Assembly: GCA_937951995.1 (NCBI GenBank)
Contig: CALGAG010000256.1
Span: 1-15,751 of the forward strand
Direction of reading: 5' to 3'
Source: an uncultured Bacillota bacterium
GTDB taxonomy: Bacteria > Bacillota > Clostridia > Tissierellales > Tissierellaceae
Length of the DNA stretch: 15,751 nucleotides
This document shows positions 1 to 6,568 of this stretch, one piece after another. The position numbers and the translations under genes are program-made. Each line of letters starts with the position of its first letter. Position 1 is the stretch's first letter. A model generated the notes under the pieces. That model saw only the letters and a list, made by a program, of their open reading frames with translations, was not told where the DNA came from and searched no databases.

Positions 1-34
1 GTCACTCTGAGAATGGCGAAGAGTCCTGGACCCT
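1..34 (+). repeat. Half copy of a palindromic intergenic element, cut by the window edge
   Basis: These 34 bases match the reverse complement of 15603-15636 at 32 of 34 positions (seen by direct comparison). The right-hand element is a complete palindrome of two such arms, so this is probably one arm of a second copy whose other arm lies left of the window. The core reads GTCACTCTGAG, a short variable stretch, CGAAGAGTCC, then GGACCCT. It lies downstream of the minus-strand formiminotransferase operon, where a hairpin could help terminate transcription or protect the 3' end. Only half is visible, so folding cannot be judged from this window. Confidence 0.8.
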
Positions 35-43
35 AATAATTTA

Positions 44-180
44 CCTGCCTTTTTAATTCTTAGCTCTTAGCTATTAACTGTCTTTCTTAACTCTTAGATC
101 TTAGCTATTAACTGTCTTTCTTACTTCTTAGATATTAGATATTACCTGCCTTTTCACTTCTTAGACATTACCTGTTTTTT
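44..180. repeat. Degenerate direct repeats of about 34 bp
   Basis: A 24-bp stretch at 66-89 recurs exactly at 100-123, giving a 34-bp period. Decayed copies lie on both sides: the ACCTGCC motif returns near 47 and 155 and ACCTG near 170, each close to TTCTTAG. The stretch is AT-rich, has stops in all frames I checked and shows no gene. It fills the gap between the palindrome arm and the 3' end of the formiminotransferase gene. The function is unknown; it could be replication-slippage debris beside a mobile palindrome. Confidence 0.75.
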
Positions 181-186
181 ATATTG

Positions 187-228
187 TTCACTGTTCACTA
201 TTCACTGTTCACTATTCACTGTTCTCTG
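187..228. repeat. Three tandem 14-bp repeats
   Basis: The unit TTCACTGTTCACTA occurs at 187-200 and again exactly at 201-214. A third copy, TTCACTGTTCTCTG, sits at 215-228 with two changes. The array ends nine bases before the stop codon of the minus-strand formiminotransferase gene, so it lies in that gene's 3' untranslated region. Short TTCAC/CAATTC-rich runs also occur beside the palindrome at the other window edge (15563-15586), which suggests the two repeat kinds travel together. Confidence 0.85.
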
Positions 229-237
229 ATCTTTGCA

Positions 238-1116
238 TTACATATACATTTGCTCAGTTGAGAAATCATCATTTACCCTGATATAGAACCTCAACAGCTC
301 CTCAAGGGCATATACTGGAACAGGACCAACTAGCTCTGTATCAGCTATTCCTATGTTGTAGCTTTCAGCCTCCATCTTAATAACCTCATAGACCCTGTGA
401 ATAGGGGTCTTCTCATAGTTGGTAAGGTTCATGGATACCTGGACCATCTTTCTTTCAGGAATTTCAAGGGCAATGGCCCTAACATGCTGGAAGCCACCAG
501 TTGCTCCCCTGACAGCCTTTACGATCTTCTTACCGATTTCAAGGTTGTCAGTTGCCAGGTTGATGTTAAATGCTATAAGCGGGAATCTTGCACCTGTGAC
601 AGTGGCACCACTTTTTGCATTGAACTGGAAGGGACCTTCATCTGGTGTCCAAGTCTCGTCCTGGAACTTCTCAGCGAGGGCTTCGTACTGACCCTTTCTT
701 ATCTTAACAAGTGACTTCCTGTCATCCCTTGTGGCTGAGTCCTCGTAGAAGTAGACAGGTACTCCCAGGCTTCCCAGGTACTTGCCGTATTCCTTTGAGA
801 TCTCAACAGCCTCCTCAAGGGTCACATCCTTAACTGGAATAAAGGGTACAACATCGATAGCCCCCATCCTTGGATGGCTTCCCTTGTGACTTGACATGTC
901 AATCAGTTCGATGGCCTTTTTTGAAAGCCTCTTCGTACCTTCAAGAACTGCCATGGGTTCTCCCTTGTAGGTGAAGACAGACCGGTTGTGGTCCTTGTCG
1001 GAGTTAAGGTCAAGCAGCTCCAGGTCACCATTTTTCATAAGCTCTTCCTTGATAAGTCCAACCTTGTCAAGGTCTGTTCCCTCACTAATGTTCACTTCTG
1101 CCATTAATATCTTCAT
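238..1116 (-). CDS. ftcD: Glutamate formimidoyltransferase (EC 2.1.2.5)
   Basis: This cytoplasmic folate enzyme transfers the formimino group of N-formimino-L-glutamate (from histidine breakdown) to tetrahydrofolate, giving 5-formimino-THF and glutamate. The 292-residue product has the usual length of a stand-alone formiminotransferase. Visible family motifs are EVNISEG at the N terminus, DHNRSVFT (residues 42-49) and HKGSHPRMGAIDVVPFIP (77-94), in which His81 corresponds to the catalytic histidine of mammalian FTCD (family knowledge). The ATG follows a GGAGGA site (plus-strand 1125-1130) that lies inside the upstream cyclodeaminase gene. The genes overlap by 32 bp, so translation is probably coupled. 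In purine-fermenting clostridia, relatives act on formiminoglycine instead (EC 2.1.2.4); the sequence does not decide between the two, and no hut genes are nearby. I see no intrinsic terminator immediately downstream. Confidence 0.93.
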   Translation of the reverse strand: MKILMAEVNISEGTDLDKVGLIKEELMKNGDLELLDLNSDKDHNRSVFTYKGEPMAVLEGTKRLSKKAIELIDMSSHKGSHPRMGAIDVVPFIPVKDVTLEEAVEISKEYGKYLGSLGVPVYFYEDSATRDDRKSLVKIRKGQYEALAEKFQDETWTPDEGPFQFNAKSGATVTGARFPLIAFNINLATDNLEIGKKIVKAVRGATGGFQHVRAIALEIPERKMVQVSMNLTNYEKTPIHRVYEVIKMEAESYNIGIADTELVGPVPVYALEELLRFYIRVNDDFSTEQMYM

Positions 1117-1687
1117 AATACTTATCCTCCTTGCTCAATTCATTGATATCATTTTGTAGTGCTTTTCTAAACTCCTTATCCTTGATAAGGGGAAGGCTGG
1201 ACTTCATCGTTCCAATTGCTCCATCAATTCCAACCTGGGCAAGCGTAATCCCCACCTCCAGGTCAGTTGCCACATTTGTGTTTGAATTTCCCCGTAAGAT
1301 CAGTCCGATCCTATGGACCCGTTTGCACAGGTATCCGTTGTCCCTTGCAATCTCTGCAGCCCTTTCCCCGGTCTCCTGGATTCTGTCCAGACGGTCATCC
1401 TCCTCTTCCCTGGTCCCGTGGGGGAGCTTTATGGCGTCACAAACACTTGCGTATGCCTTTACGTCCTCCTGGGATCCCCGAAGAAGCCTAAAGCTGGTTC
1501 CATCCAGCTCCTCGGCCAGCTTGATGAACTGGTGGTCATCCAGACCATACTGACCCATGATGGACAGCCTTGCAACCATCCCAAGAAGACCGCAAGCCAT
1601 GGCTCCAGCAAGTGCTGAAGCGGCGTCCCCTCCCACACTTGTGTCCTTTGAATCAAGAATCTTGTCCAATATAGCTGTGTAGCTCAT
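1085..1687 (-). CDS. fchA: Formiminotetrahydrofolate cyclodeaminase (EC 4.3.1.4)
   Basis: This enzyme ring-closes 5-formimino-THF to 5,10-methenyl-THF and releases ammonia, the step after the formiminotransferase encoded just downstream. The 200-residue protein has the all-helical FTCD_C (cyclodeaminase/cyclohydrolase) pattern: glycine-rich VGGDAASALAGAMACGL (18-34), DVKAYASV (75-82) and NVATDLEVG (138-146). Members of this fold are also named methenyl-THF cyclohydrolase FchA; pairing with the formiminotransferase favours the deaminase role. The ATG at 1687-1685 is preceded by GGAGGTGG (plus-strand 1691-1698), a strong site. It is the first gene of a two-gene minus-strand operon diverging from nrdJ. 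In mammals both activities sit on one fused polypeptide; here they are separate but overlapping genes. Confidence 0.9.
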   Translation of the reverse strand: MSYTAILDKILDSKDTSVGGDAASALAGAMACGLLGMVARLSIMGQYGLDDHQFIKLAEELDGTSFRLLRGSQEDVKAYASVCDAIKLPHGTREEEDDRLDRIQETGERAAEIARDNGYLCKRVHRIGLILRGNSNTNVATDLEVGITLAQVGIDGAIGTMKSSLPLIKDKEFRKALQNDINELSKEDKYYEDINGRSEH

Positions 1688-1756
1688 AACCCACCTCCAA
1701 TCTCAATTACCCCAAAGACAAATACTGATAATTATGGTATGATTAGTCCTGATTGT

Positions 1757-1765
1757 ATTTTATCA
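1757..1765 (-). promoter_or_regulatory. Possible extended -10 element of the ftc operon
   Basis: Read on the minus strand, this is TGATAAAAT, an extended -10 (TGn plus TAAAAT) about 70 bp before the cyclodeaminase start codon. I find no good -35 hexamer 16-18 bp upstream, so the call is tentative. It fits the divergent arrangement with nrdJ. Confidence 0.35.
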
Positions 1766-1861
1766 TATGCAAAAAAATAGTCCATATCCACTTTAGGTCT
1801 CTCCTTTACCCAGGTCTATGAATTGTTACAAAAACTTACCGATTTTTCTCCAAAACCCATC

Positions 1862-1890
1862 TTGTAATTTAATGGTATATGTGGTAAATT
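1862..1890 (+). promoter_or_regulatory. Probable nrdJ promoter (TTGTAA-17-TAAATT, extended -10)
   Basis: TTGTAA at 1862-1867 is followed after 17 bp by TAAATT at 1885-1890, with TGG directly before the -10, the extended -10 pattern also seen at the other forward promoters in this window. Transcription would start near 1897, within the pair of NrdR-box-like sites, as expected for repression by steric blocking. The hexamers are only moderate matches to consensus. Confidence 0.5.
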
Positions 1891-1905
1891 TTATATATGT
1901 TGTAT
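1890..1905 (+). promoter_or_regulatory. Putative NrdR box 1 (weaker copy)
   Basis: Compared with the NrdR consensus acaCwAtATaTwGtgt, TTTATATATGTTGTAT matches 11 of 16 positions, and 10 of the last 12. Its value comes from position: it begins exactly 32 bp before box 2, leaving a 16-bp linker, the spacing known for paired NrdR boxes. Alone it would not be convincing, because the stretch is AT-rich. Confidence 0.5.
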
Positions 1906-1921
1906 AGTGAGGTGCTTCCAT

Positions 1922-1937
1922 ACACAATATATAGTTG
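1922..1937 (+). promoter_or_regulatory. Putative NrdR box 2 (strong copy)
   Basis: ACACAATATATAGTTG matches the NrdR consensus at 14 of 16 positions, failing only at the last two. NrdR is the nucleotide-sensing repressor of bacterial ribonucleotide reductase genes and binds two such boxes on the same helix face. The site lies 39 bp before the nrdJ start codon and just downstream of the proposed promoter, so ribonucleotide reductase expression here is probably under NrdR. nrdR itself is not in the window. Confidence 0.65.
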
Positions 1938-1960
1938 TATTGGTAGGAGCACGGAGTAAT

Positions 1961-1968
1961 AAGGGGGG
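1961..1968 (+). promoter_or_regulatory. Ribosome binding site that sets the nrdJ start
   Basis: AAGGGGGG lies 7 bases before the ATG at 1976. The reading frame is open further up to a GTG at 1907, but that codon lies between the NrdR-like boxes, has no Shine-Dalgarno sequence and would add 23 residues unlike the family. The site therefore supports 1976 as the start. Confidence 0.75.
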
Positions 1969-1975
1969 CAATGGT

Positions 1976-4105
1976 ATGTTGAAAGTTGAAAAGCGTAACG
2001 GACAGGTTGTGGATTTTGAAGCGGAAAAAATCGCAATAGCCGTTAGGAAGGCCATGAATGAAACAGAGAAGGGTGTCGACGAAGAACTGGCGAAGTCTAT
2101 CGGAGAAAACGCAATTGAATCCTTCAGCGGTAAGGAATCGGTAAATATTGAAGAGATTCAGGACTACGTCGAGGTCGAACTGATGAAATCAAGACCCGAG
2201 GTGGCAAGAAAGTATATCATCTATCGTGAGGAAAGGGCCAGACTTCGTGAGCAGGGCTGGAACATGACAGACCTTCAGAGGGATATTTACGAGAAGAAGT
2301 ACAGATATGATTCAGAAACCTTTGATGACTTCCTTACAAGGGTGAGTGGAAACAACAACCCTGTAAAGAAGGCCATAAAGGACAAGAAGTTCATGCCGGC
2401 AGGAAGAATCCTTGCAGGCCGTGGACTGGATAAGCTGGGTAGGAAGATAACCTTGAGCAACTGCTATGTTATGCCAAAGGTTGAAGATAACATAGAATCA
2501 ATATTTGATACTGCAAAGTATCTTGCAAGAACCTATTCCTACGGTGGTGGGGTTGGACTTACCCTTTCGAAGCTTAGACCAAAGGGGTCAAAGGTCAACA
2601 ATGCAGCAAGCACAACTACTGGAGCAGTAAGCTTTATGGACCTTTATTCAATGGTTACGGGACTTATAGGCATGAGGGGAAGACGAGGGGCATTGATGCT
2701 AAACCTTGACTGCAATCATCCGGATATTGAAGATTTTATAAATGTTAAGAATGACCTTAGCAAGGTAACCTATGCCAATATCTCCGTAAACGTTGATGAT
2801 AAGTTTATGCAGGCAGTAAAGGATGACACCGACTATGAGCTCTATTTCAAGGTTGAATCAACCGGTGAGGAAATGAGCAGGGTCATTAGGGCAAGGGACC
2901 TTTACAAGAAGCTTGCGGTCAACAACTGGAACATGGCAGAACCGGGAATACTCTACAAGGACAAGATTGATTCATGGCACCTGATGAGTCATGACCCCAC
3001 GTTCGAATTCGCAGGGGTAAACCCATGTGCAGAAGAGACCCTTCCTGCATTTGGAAGCTGCAACCTATCCTCGATCAACCTTAGCGAATACGTTAAGCAT
3101 CCATTTACAAAGTACGCCAGATTTGAATTTGAGAAGTTTGGTGAAATGGTAAGAAACGGCGTCACCTATCTAAACGAGGTCCTGGATGAGAACATGAACC
3201 TTCACCCACTGGAGCAGCAAAGGGAAATGTCCAGGGACCTGAGACAGATCGGACTTGGGATAATGGGTCTGGCAGACATGTTCATCAAGATGGGAGTAAG
3301 GTATGGAAGCAGCGAATCGATCTCCCTGATCCACCAGATCGGTAGGATCATGGTTAATGAGGCCTTGAGACAATCAGCCTTACTGGCGGAAAAGGATGGT
3401 CCTTTCCCAAGGTTCAACCTGGATGCGGTTCTAGCATCTCCATTCTTGAAGGAGAATGCAGACGAGGACGTACTGGAGATGATAAAGGAGCATGGACTGA
3501 GAAATTCACAGCTCTTGACAATCCCCCCAACTGGAAGCATATCCACACTTGTGGGCTGCAGCAACGGGGTGGAGCCAATCTTCCAGGTGTCATACACCAG
3601 GAAATCGGAATCACTACACCACGAGGATACCTACTACAAGGTGTTCACGCCAATCATCAAGGAGTATATGGAGGAGAACAACCTGTCATACGAGGAAGAG
3701 CTACCTGATTTCATAGTTACAACCTCAAACCTTGAATACAAGGAGAGGATAGAGGTCCAGGCCACCTGGCAGCAGTATATAGATGCCAGCATCTCATCCA
3801 CGGTAAACGTACCAAACGAGTTCACTGTGGACCAGGTAGAGGAGCTATACCTCTATGCTTGGGAGAGGGGACTTAAGGGGATTACCATCTACAGGGACGG
3901 ATGTGCTAGAAGTGGAATCCTTATTACAAACAACAAGAAGAGCAACATAGACAAGATAGAGGAGCTGCAGGAGGAAATAATGCAGCTTGCAGAGGAGCAG
4001 CTTAAGGAAGATCCGGATACCTGTCCAATGTGTGGTGGGAAGCTTAACCACTCAGGAGGATGCTCAGAGTGTCAGGACTGCGGCTACAGCCCCTGTTCAA
4101 TATAG
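1976..4105 (+). CDS. nrdJ: Adenosylcobalamin-dependent (class II) ribonucleoside-diphosphate reductase
   Basis: Reduces ribonucleotides to deoxyribonucleotides using a cobalamin-generated thiyl radical, so it needs no oxygen. From the ATG at 1976 the product has 709 residues. An N-terminal ATP-cone (about 1-90, beginning MLKVEKRNGQVVDF) suggests allosteric control by ATP/dATP. The catalytic barrel shows SNCYV (redox Cys163), NPCAE (Cys351, the expected radical cysteine), GSCNLSSINL (Cys362, the redox partner 11 residues on, as in characterised class II enzymes) and PPTGSIS (517-523). The C-terminal tail (683-709) has Cys at 683, 686, 696, 699, 702 and 707, a zinc-ribbon-like module whose last cysteines probably re-reduce the active site. 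It is a single-gene transcript between a probable NrdR-controlled promoter and a strong terminator. I see no cobalamin riboswitch in the leader. No class I small subunit or class III activase is nearby. Confidence 0.95.
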   Translation: MLKVEKRNGQVVDFEAEKIAIAVRKAMNETEKGVDEELAKSIGENAIESFSGKESVNIEEIQDYVEVELMKSRPEVARKYIIYREERARLREQGWNMTDLQRDIYEKKYRYDSETFDDFLTRVSGNNNPVKKAIKDKKFMPAGRILAGRGLDKLGRKITLSNCYVMPKVEDNIESIFDTAKYLARTYSYGGGVGLTLSKLRPKGSKVNNAASTTTGAVSFMDLYSMVTGLIGMRGRRGALMLNLDCNHPDIEDFINVKNDLSKVTYANISVNVDDKFMQAVKDDTDYELYFKVESTGEEMSRVIRARDLYKKLAVNNWNMAEPGILYKDKIDSWHLMSHDPTFEFAGVNPCAEETLPAFGSCNLSSINLSEYVKHPFTKYARFEFEKFGEMVRNGVTYLNEVLDENMNLHPLEQQREMSRDLRQIGLGIMGLADMFIKMGVRYGSSESISLIHQIGRIMVNEALRQSALLAEKDGPFPRFNLDAVLASPFLKENADEDVLEMIKEHGLRNSQLLTIPPTGSISTLVGCSNGVEPIFQVSYTRKSESLHHEDTYYKVFTPIIKEYMEENNLSYEEELPDFIVTTSNLEYKERIEVQATWQQYIDASISSTVNVPNEFTVDQVEELYLYAWERGLKGITIYRDGCARSGILITNNKKSNIDKIEELQEEIMQLAEEQLKEDPDTCPMCGGKLNHSGGCSECQDCGYSPCSI

Positions 4106-4116
4106 GAGAGAGTAGT

Positions 4117-4153
4117 AAATGCTGAAGGACCTGTTGGTCCTTCAGCATTTTTT
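4117..4153 (+). terminator. Intrinsic terminator of nrdJ
   Basis: GCTGAAGGACC and GGTCCTTCAGC form a perfect stem around a TGTT loop, extended by flanking A-T pairs to about 15 bp, with a run of six T at 4148-4153. It starts 11 bp after the nrdJ stop codon. Confidence 0.95.
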
Positions 4154-4360
4154 CAATGAAAGATTTGTGAAAATTTTTTAAATAATGGAATATTTAATCA
4201 AATGTCTACAATTTTCATCTTGTGGAAGGTGTGCAAAGGCTTGCATAAGGGCTTGAAATGTCTTGATACACAGCGTGGCTTTACCCAAACAAAGCATCAG
4301 TGGGATAGCGGCACAATAGCTAAAAGCGCTTTTTCACTAGGATTGAGTTGAAAAAGTATT
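4154..4360 (+). other. Non-coding stretch between nrdJ and the opp promoter
   Basis: About 200 bp with no convincing gene. A 49-codon open frame (4202-4351) lacks a Shine-Dalgarno sequence and resembles nothing I know. Small structures are visible: TGCAA/TTGCA flanking four bases near 4233-4246, and a perfect 12-bp palindrome AAAAGCGCTTTT at 4322-4333 upstream of the opp promoter, which could be an operator. GC content appears higher in the middle than in the AT-rich ends. I recognise no riboswitch class. Confidence 0.5.
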
Positions 4361-4389
4361 TTGAAAAATCAGTGCAAAGATGGTAGAAT
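4361..4389 (+). promoter_or_regulatory. Promoter of the oppBCDF operon (TTGAAA-17-TAGAAT)
   Basis: TTGAAA at 4361-4366 and TAGAAT at 4384-4389 are separated by exactly 17 bp, and TGG precedes the -10 (extended -10). Transcription would begin near 4396, giving a leader of about 43 bases before the oppB start codon. Confidence 0.8.
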
Positions 4390-4438
4390 AAGGTAGAGTA
4401 TTTGCAACTCAAAAAATACATAGAAAGGAGTTACAATT

Positions 4439-5365
4439 TTGAGATCTTTTTACTTAAAACGCATTGTATCAATGTTGATAACTATTATACTGATCACTAC
4501 ATTGACCTTTACAATGATGCACTCAATCCCAGGAGGCCCCTTTACACGGGAAAGACCAGTGCCTGATGAGATCATGAGAGCATTGAACGCCAAGTACAAC
4601 CTGGATGACCCACTGCCAGTTCAGTATCTTAACTACATGAAGGGTCTTGTGACATTTGACTTGGGACCATCCTATTCAAAGATTGGTACATCAGTCAACG
4701 ATTTGATCATTTCAGGATTTCCCGCTTCGGCGAAAATCGGCTTGATTGCATCGGTGCTGATAGTGGCCATAGGAATACCATTGGGGGTTATATCAGCACT
4801 TAAACAGAACAGTCCACTGGACTACTTTGTAATGTTCCTGGCCACAATAGGGATCACTGTTCCAAGTTTTGTAATAGCAACAGTTATAATATATTTCTTT
4901 GCAGGTAAGCTGGGGTGGATTCCAAGCTTTGGACTGAGCAGCTGGAAAGGCTACATTGGTCCGGTAATAGCCCTTGCAGGTTATTCACTGTCCTTTGTAA
5001 CCAGACTTACAAGATCAAGCATGCTTGAGGTCTTGAGACAGGACTACATCACAACCGCAAGAGCCAATGGAATCAAGGAATTCACAGTAATAATGAAGCA
5101 TGCTGTCAGAAATGCCCTGATTCCAGTAGTAACCTACATTGGACCCATGGTTGCTGCAATCCTTACGGGATCATTTGTAATAGAGAAGATTTTTGCGATT
5201 CCTGGAATAGGAAGACACTTTGTTGAAAGTGTCAGCAACCGTGATTACACGACAATAATGGGTATCACAGTATTCTATGCTGTGTTCTACCTAATAATGA
5301 TATTCTTGGTGGATGTGGCTTATGCCTTCATAGATCCACGTATCAAGCTGAAGGAGGATAAGTAG
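4439..5365 (+). CDS. oppB: Oligopeptide ABC transporter permease OppB
   Basis: First of the two membrane-channel subunits of a peptide importer, located in the cytoplasmic membrane. The 308 residues match the family length. A first membrane helix (about 9-29) is followed by an external loop with IPGGPF and YNLDDPLPVQY, typical of OppB/DppB. The cytoplasmic EAA loop, ARANGIKEFTVIMKHAVRNA, which docks to the ATPase, lies around residues 203-222. The start is TTG, chosen because AAGGAG at 4425-4430 stands 8 bases before it and the next ATG would remove the first helix. It is the first gene of oppBCDF, three bases before oppC. Substrate could also be dipeptides or nickel, since these permeases look alike; the neighbouring OppA supports peptides. 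Confidence 0.93.
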   Translation: MRSFYLKRIVSMLITIILITTLTFTMMHSIPGGPFTRERPVPDEIMRALNAKYNLDDPLPVQYLNYMKGLVTFDLGPSYSKIGTSVNDLIISGFPASAKIGLIASVLIVAIGIPLGVISALKQNSPLDYFVMFLATIGITVPSFVIATVIIYFFAGKLGWIPSFGLSSWKGYIGPVIALAGYSLSFVTRLTRSSMLEVLRQDYITTARANGIKEFTVIMKHAVRNALIPVVTYIGPMVAAILTGSFVIEKIFAIPGIGRHFVESVSNRDYTTIMGITVFYAVFYLIMIFLVDVAYAFIDPRIKLKEDK

Positions 5366-5368
5366 ACC

Positions 5369-6556
5369 ATGTCAAAGGACAAATTTGTTTTTATTGAACA
5401 GACAGGAGAAGACAACGAAGCCATCAGACCCAGTCTTACTTATTGGCAGGATGCATGGAGAAGGCTAAGAAAGAACAAGCTGTCCATGATGGGCATAGTT
5501 GTTGTCATCCTTATTATACTGTTCGGAACCATTGGACCGAATTTTACGGATTATTCATATTCAGACCAGGTTAATGCATACAAGAACCTGCCACCGACCC
5601 TTAAGCTTTACGAGCTAGATGGAAGATACTTCTACGTTTCAAGTGACTACAACGTATTCCATGTTTCACCGGATGGAACACTCATAGAAAGACTTGTGCT
5701 TGACCCCATGAAGAGGGACATGATCAACAAGGTATATACCTACCAGCTGGGAGAAGAGGATGTAATACTTGACTTCTCCTACAACCTTCTTCCAAACAAG
5801 ATGGGCTATGACTATGATTTCACCCTGGAGCTGGATGGGGAGGTTGCACAGCAGCCTGCAATGACAAAGCTTAACAAGCTTTTCCCATTCGGTACGGATT
5901 CACTTGGAAGGGACCTTTTGACAAGGGTAATGTATGGAGCGAGAATTTCACTACTGGTTGCGTTTATAGCCACCATAGTCAACCTGTTTATCGGAGTTGT
6001 TTACGGAAGCATCTCAGGATATGAAGGCGGAAGAGTTGACAACATAATGATGAGAATTGTGGATATCATAAACTCCATACCACTTGTACTGTATGTTATC
6101 CTCCTGATGGTGTGGTTTAGAGGTGGAGGACTTACAAACATCATAATCGCCCTAAGTAGCGTTTACTGGGTATCCATGGCAAGGCTTGTGAGGGGACAGA
6201 TGCTGTCACTTAAGGAGCAGGAGTTTGTCCTTGCCGCCAGGGTTATGGGAGTGTCAAAGGGAAAGATAATCTTCAGACACCTTATTCCAAATGCAATGGG
6301 ACCTATTATAGTTTCCATAGCCATGATGATTCCTTCAGCTGTATTTACCGAGTCATTCCTTAGCTTTATAGGACTTGGGGTATCGGCACCGATGGCATCA
6401 TGGGGTACGCTTGCAAACAATGCTCTTTCAGGTCTTACAACATACCCGTATCAGTTGTTCTTCCCGGCTTTGGCAATCGCATTTACAATGCTGGCATTCA
6501 ACTTTATCGGTGACGGACTGAGAGATGCACTGGACCCAAGACTTAGAAAAGGATAG
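5369..6556 (+). CDS. oppC: Oligopeptide ABC transporter permease OppC, with an enlarged external loop
   Basis: Second channel subunit, pairing with OppB. Recognisable parts are the N-terminal region with WRRLRKNKLSMMG and the first membrane helix (about 40-57), the FGTDSLGRDLLTRVMYGARISL block (174-195), and the EAA loop around 285-308 (EFVLAARVMGVSKG). At 395 residues it is about 90 longer than usual OppC/DppC proteins. The excess lies between PPTLK (75-79) and LFPFGTDSLG (171-180), where normal proteins have only a short connector; it is rich in Tyr and Asp, probably folds outside the membrane, and reads as a small beta-rich module. Frame and codon use continue smoothly, so it is not a sequencing artefact. 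AAGGAGG at 5351-5357, inside oppB, serves as ribosome binding site. Confidence 0.93.
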   Translation: MSKDKFVFIEQTGEDNEAIRPSLTYWQDAWRRLRKNKLSMMGIVVVILIILFGTIGPNFTDYSYSDQVNAYKNLPPTLKLYELDGRYFYVSSDYNVFHVSPDGTLIERLVLDPMKRDMINKVYTYQLGEEDVILDFSYNLLPNKMGYDYDFTLELDGEVAQQPAMTKLNKLFPFGTDSLGRDLLTRVMYGARISLLVAFIATIVNLFIGVVYGSISGYEGGRVDNIMMRIVDIINSIPLVLYVILLMVWFRGGGLTNIIIALSSVYWVSMARLVRGQMLSLKEQEFVLAARVMGVSKGKIIFRHLIPNAMGPIIVSIAMMIPSAVFTESFLSFIGLGVSAPMASWGTLANNALSGLTTYPYQLFFPALAIAFTMLAFNFIGDGLRDALDPRLRKG

Positions 6557-6568
6557 GGAGATTGAGAT

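Noticed and set aside
44..228. CRISPR array formed by the direct repeats at the left edge
   Set aside because: Only one block repeats exactly, the sequences between repeats are themselves degenerate repeats instead of unique spacers, and no cas gene is present.
1895..1910. Alternative placement of the first NrdR box
   Set aside because: It matches 10 of 16 positions but lies 27 bp from box 2, off the expected helical spacing; 1890-1905 fits the 32-bp spacing better.
1907..1975. Upstream GTG start extending NrdJ by 23 residues
   Set aside because: No ribosome binding site stands before it, it lies between the NrdR-like boxes, and the extra residues do not resemble the family. The ATG at 1976 has a good site and starts the ATP-cone.
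1688..1975. Cobalamin riboswitch in front of the B12-dependent reductase gene
   Set aside because: I see no B12-box sequence (GCCACTG type) and too little paired structure in the available leader.
4202..4351. 49-codon open frame upstream of the opp promoter
   Set aside because: There is no Shine-Dalgarno sequence, the composition is unlike the neighbouring genes, and I recognise no family.
4357..4371. CodY-like site overlapping the opp -35 box
   Set aside because: TATTTTGAAAAATCA matches the AATTTTCWGAAAATT motif at only about 9 of 15 positions, little better than chance in AT-rich DNA.
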